Of a stretch of 64,000 nucleotides of DNA, positions 18,020-26,716 are shown piece after piece. Source of the DNA: Bacillota bacterium (GTDB taxonomy: Bacteria > Bacillota > Clostridia > Christensenellales > Aristaeellaceae). Below the pieces are notes generated by a model. It was given only the letters and a program-made list of their open reading frames with translations, was not told the origin of the DNA and searched no databases. A program made the translations under genes and the position numbers. Position 1 is the first letter of the stretch. Every line of letters begins with the position of its first letter. Location of the stretch: positions 22,859 to 86,858 of the forward strand of contig JAEWVC010000057.1 in NCBI GenBank assembly GCA_023459275.1. Direction: 5' to 3'.

Positions 18020-18041
18020 TGATCATATGTTGGTCATATTA
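18020..18041. promoter_or_regulatory. Candidate IolR operator (11-bp direct repeat)
   Basis: TGATCATATGT (18020-18030) is followed directly by TGGTCATATTA (18031-18041), a direct repeat with one-turn periodicity just upstream of the iol -35 box. DeoR-family IolR proteins are known to bind directly repeated sites. The assignment rests on position and periodicity only. Confidence 0.4.
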
Positions 18042-18283
18042 TGTACTATTTTATCAAACTCGCCATTTACTTTTCCAATACAAAATCACTTTTTTGTTAA
18101 AAGTTTGCCTTTTGGCAGGGTAACGCAAAGGATTCAAGCGGTACTGATCCAAAATGTCATTACAGGTTCCCCATTGTGTGGAAACCGGTGTTGATCCTCC
18201 CAGGCGGGCGCTTGCGGCGATCCCTGGCGGAAAATCGTACAATCATCTGATTCATTGCAAATTTGTGCGATCAGTCTGCGCAA

Positions 18284-18299
18284 TTGTGAGTGTAAACAT
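18284..18299. promoter_or_regulatory. Candidate cre (CcpA) site upstream of the SBP gene
   Basis: TTGTGAGTGTAAACAT matches the cre consensus WTGNNARCGNWWWCAW at every constrained position except C8, which is T. It lies about 15 bp upstream of a TACAAT -10-like box (18314-18319) and 115 bp upstream of the SBP start, suggesting catabolite control of the transporter. ccpA itself is not in the window. Confidence 0.4.
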
Positions 18300-18413
18300 G
18301 GGGTCGGATATAGTACAATGCAACAAAAGACGGTGAGATATCCGTTCCCATATCAGGTTGAATGGGGCGTATTTGCCGCCGGACAAGTTTCCCCACAGGA
18401 AAGGAGATTGCCC

Positions 18414-20069
18414 ATGAAACGGATTTTGGCCCTGGTTTTATTCACGGCAATGCTTTTATCCAGCGCGGCGGCGGTAGCCGAAAACAACTGGATGGAGCCC
18501 TATCCCGAGACGGTGACGGTTACCTTTGGGCGCTACGGTTCCGAATCGGACCCCCTGTTTCCCGAAGGGGAATCCATGGACAACAGCGTGTATACGAAGT
18601 GGATCAAGGACACCTTCAACATTGCGTTTGAAACCGCGTGGCTGATCCCCAACGCGGCGGACCACAACACGAAGCTTGCCCTGGACATGGTTTCCGGCTC
18701 CCTGCCCGACATCTTCATGGTCCGGGACAAGAACCAGCTCCGGCAGATGATCGAAGGCGGCATGCTGGCGGACCTGACCGGCGCCATTGAAAACAGTTCC
18801 AGCGATATGGTGAAGGAGATTTATGAAAGCTACGGCGGCGCAGACAAGCTCTTTACCGCCAATATGCGGGATGAGGAGGGCAAGATTTACGCCTTCCCAT
18901 ACACCGCGCCGGGTTATGAATTCATGCTCACCTGGATCCGCCAGGACTGGCTGGACAAGCTTGGCCTTGCAACGCCTGCCAGCTTCGCGGAACTGGAGGC
19001 GGCGGCAAAGGCGTTTGTGGATAACAAGATGGCCGGCGACGCGACCGTAGGCGTTGAAATCGACAGCGGCATCACCGACGGCTATGCCTTCCTGGGTTCC
19101 GTAGGCCCCTGGTGCCATAATTACGGCGCGTATCCAAGCAACTGGTACATTGACGAAGCTACCGGAAAATACGTGTACGGCTCCGTGCAGCCCCAGATGA
19201 AGGACGCGCTGGCCTATATGGCAAAGCTGTACCAGGAAGGCGTCATCGATTACGAGTTTGCCACCAAGGACTGGACCGGCTCCATTTCCAACGGCAATGC
19301 CGGCATCCTGTTCGGCGCCTGGTGGATCGGCGCCTGGCCCCTTTCCAACGTCAAGGCCAACGACCCCGAAGCGGAATGGGTGCCCCTTTGGATCAAGAGC
19401 GACAACGGCGAGTACAACACCTACAAGCCGGACATTGAATCCGAGTCCATCTACTGGGTGGTCAGCAGCAAGTGCGAACACCCCGAGGTGCTCATCAAGA
19501 TGGTCAACCTGGCCGCCGAGCAGCAGAACCTTACCGGCATCGCCCAGTATGACCCCTACCCCAAGAATATCCCCGTGGAGATTGATACCCACTATTCCGA
19601 CATCGGCTACAAGTTTGATTTCCAGGCCTGGCCCATCTGCGCCAAGGTGCGCTACTACGACCAGCTTCTGCGGCTGGAGCCGGTTTGGACGGATTTGGTG
19701 AACCAGGTCAAAGAAGGCAAGGAGATCCCCAAGTTTGCCACCGAGTCCTTTGACGGGGAAAAGATCGTTGCCTACATGAACGGCGAGGACAAGAGCGGCA
19801 TGGGGCTGCATGTGTACACAAAGACGCTGTCCCTGCAACTGATTGCCGCCAACAAGGACAGCCTGGTGGAAAAGGAAATCTATGTGCCCGCCGTGACCCC
19901 CACCATGGAAATGGCCTGGTCTAACCTGCGGGACATGGAAAAGCAGGTCTTTACAAAAATCATCATGGGCCAGGAACCCCTGGACAGCTTTGACACCTTC
20001 GTGAAGAACTGGTCCGCCCAGGGCGGCGATATGATTACGGACGAAGTCAACGAGGCCGCCGGCAAATAA
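18414..20069 (+). CDS. Extracellular solute-binding protein (LplA-like)
   Basis: A 551-residue secreted binding protein for a sugar ABC importer. A signal peptide (MKRILALVLFTAMLLSSAAAVAE) with an AVA-type cleavage site and no lipobox cysteine is followed by an LplA-type family-1 SBP. AAGGAG at 18401 selects the ATG at 18414; an in-frame upstream extension to 18255 is non-coding leader. It is first in a plus-strand operon with two permeases and a GH38 enzyme, and is divergent from the iol operon, which contains no inositol transporter. Either a mannoside or an inositol-containing glycoside could be the ligand; this is inference. Confidence 0.88.
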   Translation: MKRILALVLFTAMLLSSAAAVAENNWMEPYPETVTVTFGRYGSESDPLFPEGESMDNSVYTKWIKDTFNIAFETAWLIPNAADHNTKLALDMVSGSLPDIFMVRDKNQLRQMIEGGMLADLTGAIENSSSDMVKEIYESYGGADKLFTANMRDEEGKIYAFPYTAPGYEFMLTWIRQDWLDKLGLATPASFAELEAAAKAFVDNKMAGDATVGVEIDSGITDGYAFLGSVGPWCHNYGAYPSNWYIDEATGKYVYGSVQPQMKDALAYMAKLYQEGVIDYEFATKDWTGSISNGNAGILFGAWWIGAWPLSNVKANDPEAEWVPLWIKSDNGEYNTYKPDIESESIYWVVSSKCEHPEVLIKMVNLAAEQQNLTGIAQYDPYPKNIPVEIDTHYSDIGYKFDFQAWPICAKVRYYDQLLRLEPVWTDLVNQVKEGKEIPKFATESFDGEKIVAYMNGEDKSGMGLHVYTKTLSLQLIAANKDSLVEKEIYVPAVTPTMEMAWSNLRDMEKQVFTKIIMGQEPLDSFDTFVKNWSAQGGDMITDEVNEAAGK

Positions 20070-20086
20070 GATTTGCGGCTGCCCCT

Positions 20087-20118
20087 CCGGCGGCGATGGT
20101 TCGTGCCACCGCCGCCGG
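20087..20118 (+). terminator. Intercistronic stem-loop between SBP and permease
   Basis: CCGGCGGCGATGG (20087-20099) pairs with CCACCGCCGCCGG (20106-20118) around a TTCGTG loop with one mismatch. There is no T-run. Such a hairpin after an SBP gene commonly protects the SBP message or partially terminates, giving more binding protein than permease. Confidence 0.55.
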
Positions 20119-20172
20119 CATTTATACTATTTTCAATAGCGGTATATCCTCCCCCGGTAAAGGAGAATGGGT

Positions 20173-21114
20173 ATGAAAGCAACGTCCGGTACTCCTGGAA
20201 AGACGCGGCCCGGGCACAGGCGCTGGTTTTTTGACAGGACGCAGATGTATTACCATCTGATGCTCCTGCCCGGCGTGGCGCTGTTGATACTGTTCAACTA
20301 CGTGCCGATGTACGGGGTCATCATGGCCTTTCAGAAATTCAACCCGTCTTTGGGCTTCGCGCGCTCCAAGTGGGTGGGGTGGCAGAATTTCAAATATCTG
20401 TTCTCCATCCCGGATGTGCAGAGCAAGTTTATGAATACCCTGATCCTGGCCGGCGCCAACATTGTGCTTGATATGGTCATCCCCCTGGCCTTTGCCATTC
20501 TGCTCAATGAAGTGAGGCACAGGGCCTATAAGCGCACCATCCAGACCATTGTCTACCTGCCCCATTTCCTGTCCTGGGTCACCCTGGGCCTTATCTTCAA
20601 GCAATTCTTTTCCATGAACGGATACATGAATACGTTGCTTGTCTCCCTTGGGCTTGAAAAGATCCATTTCATGGGCAGCAACGATTATTTCCGCCCGCTG
20701 CTGATTTTTACAAACTCCTGGAAGAGCTTCGGCTGGGGGACCATCATTTTTCTGGCGGCCCTTACCGCCATTGACCCGGCCCTGTATGAATCCGCGCGCA
20801 TGGACGGGGCCACCCGCATGCAAAAAATCAGGTACATCATTCTGCCGGGGATGATGTCCGTGATCGTGCTGAAGCTGACCCTTTCCCTGGGGGGCGTTTT
20901 GAACGCAAACTTCGACCAGGTTTTCAATTTGTACAATACCCTGGTCTATGATACGGCGGATATCATTGACACCTACGTATACCGGATGGGCATGGTCCAG
21001 GCGCAGTACAGCCTTTCCACGGCGGTAGGCCTTCTGAAATCCGTCATCAGCCTTGTTTTGATCGTCACATCGTATGGGCTGTCCTACAAATTTGCCGATT
21101 ACCGGATATTTTGA
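20173..21114 (+). CDS. ABC transporter permease (LplB-like)
   Basis: A 313-residue inner-membrane permease with about six hydrophobic helices. The first follows residue 25 (MYYHLMLLPGVALLILFNYVPMYG). The cytoplasmic EAA coupling loop is ESARMDGATRMQKIRYIILPG. The PMYGVIMAFQKF segment is a hallmark of LplB/YtcP-type oligosaccharide importers. The ATG at 20173 is chosen over 20167 because AGGAG is 7 nt before it. It pairs with the permease at 21139; the ATPase subunit is not encoded here and is probably a shared MsmX-like protein. Confidence 0.9.
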   Translation: MKATSGTPGKTRPGHRRWFFDRTQMYYHLMLLPGVALLILFNYVPMYGVIMAFQKFNPSLGFARSKWVGWQNFKYLFSIPDVQSKFMNTLILAGANIVLDMVIPLAFAILLNEVRHRAYKRTIQTIVYLPHFLSWVTLGLIFKQFFSMNGYMNTLLVSLGLEKIHFMGSNDYFRPLLIFTNSWKSFGWGTIIFLAALTAIDPALYESARMDGATRMQKIRYIILPGMMSVIVLKLTLSLGGVLNANFDQVFNLYNTLVYDTADIIDTYVYRMGMVQAQYSLSTAVGLLKSVISLVLIVTSYGLSYKFADYRIF

Positions 21115-21138
21115 GTCCCGCGCAAAGGAGGCGTCCCC

Positions 21139-22047
21139 ATGCCCAGGCAATTTTCAAAAACGTCCGGCGCCGGCACCGTGAATCCCTTCAATTCGGGGGA
21201 TGTGCTCATCTATTTCATCCTTTTGCTGTCGGCGGTCCTATGCCTTGTCCCGGTGATCAACATCCTTGCCATCTCCTTCAGCAACGCCGCCGCGGCGGAC
21301 GCAGGCCAGGTGGGATTCTGGCCGGTCCGCTTTACCACGGCCTCCTATAACCGCATCCTGCAAGACACCACCTTTTTTCAGGCCTTTTTGACATCCATCC
21401 TGCGGGTGGTGCTGGGCTCCTCCCTGACCATGATCCTCACCTTCCTGATGGCCTATCCCCTGTCCCGGGAAAGCAGGGAATTTCCCATGCGCAACATCTA
21501 CATGTGGTTCATGATCTTCACCATGCTTTTTAACGGCGGCCTCATCCCCACCTACCTTACGGTGATTGGGCTGGGCATGAAAAACACCATCTGGGCGCTG
21601 ACCGTGCCCACCGCGGTGGCCACCTACAACAACATTCTCATGATGAATTTTTTCCGGGGGATCCCCAAGGAGCTGCATGAGGCCGCCGGCATTGACGGGG
21701 CCAACCCGCTCCGGATACTCATCGATGTCTATATTCCGGTCTCCCTGCCGGTAACGGCCACCCTGTCCCTGTTTTGCATGCTTTGGCATTGGAACGATTA
21801 CTTCGCCGGCATGATCTATATTGACGACGCCGCAAAGCAGCCGCTGATGACCTACATCCGCAATCTGACGCTGCAGATGAATTTTGAGCAGCTTACGGCG
21901 GAGGAGCTGGTCAAGCGCATGGAGGTGGGCACCCTCACCTACAACGCGGCCAAGATCGTCGTGGCCATGATCCCGGTCCTGCTGGTATACCCCTTCCTGC
22001 AAAAGTATTTTGTCACAGGCATTATGCTGGGCTCCGTAAAAGGCTGA
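21139..22047 (+). CDS. ABC transporter permease (LplC-like)
   Basis: A 302-residue permease with six predicted membrane helices. The EAA loop is EAAGIDGANPLRILIDVYIPVSLP and the terminal motif KYFVTGIMLGSVKG is typical of LplC. It starts 24 bp after the LplB-like gene with AAAGGAGG upstream and completes the membrane channel for the SBP at 18414. The substrate is unknown; GH38 follows 18 bp downstream, so an alpha-mannoside-containing ligand is plausible. Confidence 0.9.
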   Translation: MPRQFSKTSGAGTVNPFNSGDVLIYFILLLSAVLCLVPVINILAISFSNAAAADAGQVGFWPVRFTTASYNRILQDTTFFQAFLTSILRVVLGSSLTMILTFLMAYPLSRESREFPMRNIYMWFMIFTMLFNGGLIPTYLTVIGLGMKNTIWALTVPTAVATYNNILMMNFFRGIPKELHEAAGIDGANPLRILIDVYIPVSLPVTATLSLFCMLWHWNDYFAGMIYIDDAAKQPLMTYIRNLTLQMNFEQLTAEELVKRMEVGTLTYNAAKIVVAMIPVLLVYPFLQKYFVTGIMLGSVKG

Positions 22048-22065
22048 TATAAAGAGGAACAGTTT

Positions 22066-24420
22066 GTGAAAACAACAGATAATTTGGTTTTGGGCTTGAC
22101 CCATGTGGATTTGGGCTGGAAAAAAGGCCGCGCCGAAATGGCACAGGTGCTGGATGCGTACCTGGAAAGGCTATGCGCTTTGATGGATGAAAATCCGGAG
22201 CTTCATTATTTGCTGGAGCAGGCGCTTCATTACCGTGATTTGGAAAAGCGCAATCCTTCCCTGTTCGCGCGGGTGAAAGCCCTGGTCCGGTCGGGAAGGC
22301 TGGAATTTGCCACGGGCCTGGCCTCCACCATCGAAAACAATGTGACCAACGGGGAATCCTTCCTGCGCAATATGGAACTGGGCCTAAGGTGGCTGCGCGG
22401 CCATATGGATGTGGAGGCCGCGTCCTGCGCCATGGTCGACACCTTCGGCTTCCCCCCGCAGATGCCCCAGGTTTTGCGCCAGTTTGGCTTCCCGGCCCTC
22501 CTGGCCAACCGCCTGGGCGGAAGGCACGGCGTGGATGTGTTCCGCGCAAGAGGGCTGGACGGCTCCGAAATTGTGGTGGCCGGCCGGGATTGCATGTCCC
22601 CCTATGTCAAACCGGGGCACATCCATTTCCGCTTCTGCCGGACGGAGGAGGATTTGGCCCGCCTGTTTGGAGAAGCGGATGAAAACCCCGCCGGCTGGAC
22701 GATGGTGATGCCCTACACGGAAAACGAAATATGGCCCGGCCAAAGCATTGTCACCCTGGCGGCCGCCTCCAAAAAGAAATACCGGTTCGGCACGCTGTCG
22801 GAATACCTTCAAAGGGTCCGGGAACTGCCCGGGCTTACGGAAACCCACGGCGACCTGAACCCGGAGTTTACGGGCACCTTCTCCCTGCGGCAAAAGCTTC
22901 GGCTTCTGAACAGGCGGGCGGAAACGCTTCTGCTGGAAGCGGAAAGCGCCTGTGTCCTGTGGCGCAAGCCCGCCCTGGCTGCCCGCCTGGAGGAGCATTG
23001 GTGGGAAATGGCCTACATCCAATTCCATGATATCCTTACCGGATCGCATCCCACCGCGGTGTACGAGGATTGCCTTGAACGCCTTGGCGGCGTAATGGGC
23101 GGGGCCCGCGCGGTGCTGGCCGAAGCGGCCGCGGGGAAGGATGCTGCCGGGGATGACGCAAGCGCCGCCTTTACGCTTTTGAACACCCTGCCTTACCCCC
23201 GGGAGGACGAAGCGGCCCTTCCCCTGCCGGAAGGATGGGCGGGGGCGGCGGAAATCCGCGTGGACGGTGCGCCTGTAAGGGGATGGCGGCAGGAAGGAAC
23301 TACGGTATATTTTTCAGCCCCGGTCCCGCCCATGGCCGCGGCGGCCGTCACCGCAAGGCCGGGCCCGGCCCCTGTAACCGGGCGCAGGGCCATCCCCTGT
23401 CTGGAAAACGAATATCTGCGCCTGGAGATGGGGAATGGCCATTTGGTGGGCCGTTTGGTGTACAAGCCCGCCAACCGGACCATCCTTCAAAACGCGGATG
23501 ACCTGCTGGTGCTGCAGGGGGACATGGGGAACTTTCAGATCGAGGAGCCGCAGGACGCGGAGATCCCCTGCGGCCACGGCGTATACGGTGTATCCCTGTA
23601 TGAGGAGCAGGGCGTCCAAAAGGCTGTGGTCACCGGATCGTTCCCGCCCCTGCCGGAAGGGGACGTCACCTACCGGCTTACCCTTGCGCTGCATCCGGGG
23701 GAATCCTGCATACGGCTTCAGGCGGAAACCGGCTGGCAGGCGGAGGCCGCCCGGCTCAGGCTGAAGCTGTCAACGCCCTTCCAAACGGCGGGCGGGATAT
23801 ATGAGGTCCCTTTCGGCGCCGTGGAACGCCGCCCCCGGGGCCTGACCCGCAACACCAGGGGCGAATGGGCCGCCCACCGGTTTGTGGCCATGGAGGACGC
23901 GGCGGCCGGCGTGGGGCTGGCCCTGTGCAACCAGGGCACGGCGGGGGTGGAATGCGCGGGCGGAAGCCTGTGGACAACGCTCCTGCGCTCCCCCGTCAAG
24001 GAATACGCCGGCATGATGAAAGACGATACTTCCTCCGACCGCGGCGCCCATACCTTCTCTTTTTTGCTGGCGGTCTATGCCGGCTCCTGGGCCGGCGCGG
24101 GGGTGCCCCGCCTGGCGCAGCGGTTCAACCACCCCCTGTCCGTCCTTCCCGGGGCGGCCAGGCCGCTTTCCCCCTTCGCGGCCTGGGAGGATGCAAACCT
24201 CATGCTTTCCTCGCTGAAATATACCCAGGACGGCAGGCGCGCGCTGCGGATATATGAAACGGCGGGCCGGGAAACAAAGACCGCCGTGCGCTTTTCGGAA
24301 GATGTCCGGGCCTGGCGGTCCGATGTGCGGGAAATGCCCCTTGATCCCCTTTCGCCCCCGGGGCGCGTACTGGACCTTGCTTTTGCCCCCTTTGAGATCA
24401 AGACCATCCTTCTGGACTGA
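22066..24420 (+). CDS. GH38-like alpha-mannosidase
   Basis: A 784-residue cytoplasmic protein with a GH38 architecture. The N-terminal zinc-ligand motif is T-H-V-D (His13, Asp15), then MVDTFGFPPQMPQVLRQFG with Asp125 at the position of the catalytic nucleophile in the family's DxFGH motif, followed by a helical middle domain and C-terminal beta domains. GH38 enzymes cleave alpha-mannosidic bonds. The motif replacements (HVD for HND, FGF for FGH) mark it as divergent, so linkage or sugar may differ. A GTG start with AAAGAGGA upstream places it 18 bp behind the permease. Repeat copy 2 begins about 8 bp after the stop. Confidence 0.82.
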   Translation: MKTTDNLVLGLTHVDLGWKKGRAEMAQVLDAYLERLCALMDENPELHYLLEQALHYRDLEKRNPSLFARVKALVRSGRLEFATGLASTIENNVTNGESFLRNMELGLRWLRGHMDVEAASCAMVDTFGFPPQMPQVLRQFGFPALLANRLGGRHGVDVFRARGLDGSEIVVAGRDCMSPYVKPGHIHFRFCRTEEDLARLFGEADENPAGWTMVMPYTENEIWPGQSIVTLAAASKKKYRFGTLSEYLQRVRELPGLTETHGDLNPEFTGTFSLRQKLRLLNRRAETLLLEAESACVLWRKPALAARLEEHWWEMAYIQFHDILTGSHPTAVYEDCLERLGGVMGGARAVLAEAAAGKDAAGDDASAAFTLLNTLPYPREDEAALPLPEGWAGAAEIRVDGAPVRGWRQEGTTVYFSAPVPPMAAAAVTARPGPAPVTGRRAIPCLENEYLRLEMGNGHLVGRLVYKPANRTILQNADDLLVLQGDMGNFQIEEPQDAEIPCGHGVYGVSLYEEQGVQKAVVTGSFPPLPEGDVTYRLTLALHPGESCIRLQAETGWQAEAARLRLKLSTPFQTAGGIYEVPFGAVERRPRGLTRNTRGEWAAHRFVAMEDAAAGVGLALCNQGTAGVECAGGSLWTTLLRSPVKEYAGMMKDDTSSDRGAHTFSFLLAVYAGSWAGAGVPRLAQRFNHPLSVLPGAARPLSPFAAWEDANLMLSSLKYTQDGRRALRIYETAGRETKTAVRFSEDVRAWRSDVREMPLDPLSPPGRVLDLAFAPFEIKTILLD

Positions 24421-24428
24421 CGGCGGTC

Positions 24429-24633
24429 CAGAGAAGGTGGAATTCCACTTTCTCCGGCTCTCCCTTTTCCCCTGCGGCCTATGGCCGTGGCCGGGGAAAA
24501 GCGCAGGGAATGCTTGCTTCGCAAGCGCCCCGCGCGCGTAGGCTATGCCGGGCGGCACGATTGCAATTGAAGGGGTTTCATCCCTTCAATGCACCCCTGA
24601 AAATTGGTTTGACTTTGTCGGTAGCCTGAAGCG
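24429..24633 (+). repeat. Multi-hairpin intergenic repeat, copy 2
   Basis: Same order of stems as copy 1: GAGAAGGTGGAA/TTCCACTTTCTC (24431-24454), CTTTTCCCC/GGGGAAAAG (24464-24501, internal GGCC-tat-GGCC), GCTTGC-TTC-GCAAGC (24512-24526), ATTGAAGGGGT/ATCCCTTCAAT (24566-24590) and the tail CACCCCTGAAAATTGG. Two stem positions differ from copy 1 on both arms, so pairing is preserved. It follows the GH38 stop in the same orientation. Confidence 0.85.
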
Positions 24634-24670
24634 CCCGCCCCGGTATTCCGCCGGGGCGGGCGCTTTTTTG
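24631..24670. terminator. Strong intrinsic terminator
   Basis: AGCGCCCGCCCCGG and CCGGGGCGGGCGCT flank a short loop and are followed by TTTTTT (24665-24670), a classical rho-independent terminator for the GH38 operon. On the minus strand it lies 8 bp beyond the stop of the AraC/PocR gene, where it could also act, though with a weaker T-run. Confidence 0.9.
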
Positions 24671-24677
24671 ACAAGCC

Positions 24678-25529
24678 CTATTTGAGGCTGTTTTCCGCCC
24701 GGTACCGGGACGGCGTCATCCCCTGTGTCTTTTTGAATAATCTTGCCATGTAATTTTCGGAGTTGAAGCCGGCCTGGTAGGCCGCGTCGGCAATATTATC
24801 CCCCGCCTTCAGGCGCCGCTTCACATGCTCTATGCGGTAGGCGTTTACCATGTCCACAAAGGTGGTGCTCTGTTCCTTGAGCAGGGTATGGCTCAGGGTG
24901 GAACGGCTGATATGGAATTTGCGGCAAACCTCCTTGACAGGAAGGGGCGCCGTATAGTTCTCTTTCACGTATTCCCTCAGCCGGTCGAACAGCAGGGCGT
25001 TTCTCAGTTTCATCAGGCCGTTTAGGTGGGCATATGTGGCCAGCGCGCCCAGCATGCGCCCCGCCGACTCCATCAGCTGGCTGGCGACCACCGGAAACTG
25101 GCGGTACAGCTGCGTCATGGCCTCCGGGTCCAGGTGATGCGCGGTATAAAGCTTTTCCCGCGCAGCCTCGTCATCCGGCATATCGATGATGCGCACCTGG
25201 CCGAACATAAAATACCCAAGCAGCGAATGATCGTATACCACCGGATAGACAAACTCATTCATTCCCGCATGGCAGTGGAAGGAATGCAGATGGTCCTGAT
25301 GGGTGGAGGAATAGGTGAGGGCTTCCTCCTCACAGCGGTTGCATTCCTTCATCAGCGCGGGGACCTTTTGCAGCGCCCTGCAGTATTCGGAGCAGCTGTT
25401 GGAGCATCCCAAAAGGCAGCGCTGGCCCACCGCATCCCAGAAGGTGATGCGCATATTGGTCAGCCTGTAAAAATCCTCCAGGAGCGCCGACAGCTTCGCA
25501 TAATCAATAACGACTTGGGGCATAGCCAT
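24678..25529 (-). CDS. AraC-family regulator with PocR sensory domain
   Basis: A 283-residue cytoplasmic regulator. Residues about 5-165 form a PocR ligand-binding domain, recognisable by the cysteine-rich segment (CSNSCSEYC, ECNRCEE), the FHCHAGMNEFVYPV motif and GYFMFGQV. Residues about 185-283 are an AraC HTH pair ending MTPSRYRAE. PocR-type domains sense small polyol or sugar-like metabolites. The gene is divergent from the TolB-like gene and convergent with the GH38 operon, so either could be its target. Ribosome site AAAGGAAAG precedes the ATG. Confidence 0.88.
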   Translation of the reverse strand: MAMPQVVIDYAKLSALLEDFYRLTNMRITFWDAVGQRCLLGCSNSCSEYCRALQKVPALMKECNRCEEEALTYSSTHQDHLHSFHCHAGMNEFVYPVVYDHSLLGYFMFGQVRIIDMPDDEAAREKLYTAHHLDPEAMTQLYRQFPVVASQLMESAGRMLGALATYAHLNGLMKLRNALLFDRLREYVKENYTAPLPVKEVCRKFHISRSTLSHTLLKEQSTTFVDMVNAYRIEHVKRRLKAGDNIADAAYQAGFNSENYMARLFKKTQGMTPSRYRAENSLK

Positions 25530-25578
25530 CTCTTTCCTTTACGCGGCAGTACGGATTGCACAACATCCACCCTCCGGT

Positions 25579-25607
25579 ATAATACCACATATCCTCCTTG
25601 ATCTCAA
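25579..25607 (-). promoter_or_regulatory. Promoter of the AraC/PocR gene
   Basis: On the minus strand TTGAGA (25607-25602), 17 bp, TATTAT (25584-25579). The small inverted repeat GGTAT-A-ATACC (25576-25586) covers the -10 box and could be an operator. Confidence 0.6.
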
Positions 25608-25806
25608 AGAAAAGGCGGGCGGATGATATTGCGCCTAAAGATATTGAGGCCGCGGCCAGGGCATGGCGCAAGGTATTCGGCGTTCCTATGCCGAAAACAG
25701 ACTATACTATATATATCGCCCCGTCCGGGAAATGCCAGCTTCTGGCGCATGTGCTCCCCCCGCGGCTTCCTGATGGCCGGAGGGAGCAGGAAAGGGAAAA
25801 ACCGGT

Positions 25807-26688
25807 ATGAATGTATTAAAAACACGGCGTGCCCCCGAGGAAAGAAATGTTGCTTCCTGTCTGGAGATTTTGGATATTCCATCAAAAACCTGCACGCGGC
25901 TTTGCGAGCTTACTCACCTGATTGAGGCGCCAAACTGGACGCCGGACGGCAAAAGCCTGGTGTATAACGCGGGCGGCCGCATATACGCCTATGATCTTGC
26001 AAACAATACCCACCGCCTGCTGGATTCCGGCTTTTGCGCCCAGTGCAACAATGACCATGTGCTTTCCCCCGATGGAACGCGCATCGCCGTCAGCCATCAT
26101 ACCGCGGAAGACGGGCAGTCCCGCATATACATCTTCCCACTGGCGGGCGGGAAGCCTGTTTTGATCACGCCCATCGCCCCAAGCTACCTGCACGGCTGGT
26201 CTCCCGACGGCAAAACCCTGTCTTTCTGCGGCGAGAGAAACGGCCAGTACGATGTGTACGCTATCCCTGTGGACGGCGGGGAGGAAGCGCAGCTTACCAA
26301 TGAGCCGGGTCTGGACGATGGGCCGGAGTTTTCCCCGGACGGCAAGCACATCTGGTTCAACTCCGTCCGTTCCGGGCTGATGCAGATTTACCGCATGGAT
26401 GCCGGCGGCGGAAACGTGACGCGCATGACCCATGAGGAATCCAATAACTGGTTCCCCCATGTATCTCCCGATGGGCAGTGGATCGTTTACATCGCCTACA
26501 AAAAGGGCGATGTGCCCCCGGGCTCCCATCCCGCCAACAAAAACGTGGAGCTAAGGCTGATGCCGGCGCAGGGCGGCCCCTCCCTCCCGCTGCTCTCCCT
26601 CTTTGGCGGGCAGGGCACCATCAACGTCAATTCCTGGGCTCCAGACAGCAAGAAGCTTGCTTTTGTCAGGTATCGCGTAAAACCGTAG
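25807..26688 (+). CDS. TolB-like beta-propeller protein (WD40-like PD40 repeats)
   Basis: A 293-residue protein built of PD40/TolB repeats: successive W-T/S-P-D-G-K blocks occur at APNWTPDGKSLVY, VLSPDGTRIAV, HGWSPDGKTLSF, PEFSPDGKHIWF, PHVSPDGQWIVY and SWAPDSKKLAF, giving a six-bladed propeller. There is no signal peptide, so it is probably cytoplasmic. Proteins of this kind sit near polysaccharide genes; some resemble oligogalacturonate-lyase-like propellers, but a catalytic role is not demonstrable here. AGGAAAGGG precedes the ATG. It is divergent from the PocR/AraC regulator and convergent with lacI. Confidence 0.8.
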   Translation: MNVLKTRRAPEERNVASCLEILDIPSKTCTRLCELTHLIEAPNWTPDGKSLVYNAGGRIYAYDLANNTHRLLDSGFCAQCNNDHVLSPDGTRIAVSHHTAEDGQSRIYIFPLAGGKPVLITPIAPSYLHGWSPDGKTLSFCGERNGQYDVYAIPVDGGEEAQLTNEPGLDDGPEFSPDGKHIWFNSVRSGLMQIYRMDAGGGNVTRMTHEESNNWFPHVSPDGQWIVYIAYKKGDVPPGSHPANKNVELRLMPAQGGPSLPLLSLFGGQGTINVNSWAPDSKKLAFVRYRVKP

Positions 26689-26716
26689 CCACGGTTCAGG
26701 CTATGGGCGCTGGGGG

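Noticed and set aside
18054..18242. 62-codon minus-strand ORF in the iolR/SBP intergenic region
   Set aside because: No ribosome site or similarity; the region is better explained by promoters and operators.
25598..25810. 70-codon plus-strand ORF before the TolB-like gene
   Set aside because: It would need a TTG start overlapping the divergent promoter and has no recognisable product; the propeller gene has its own ribosome site.
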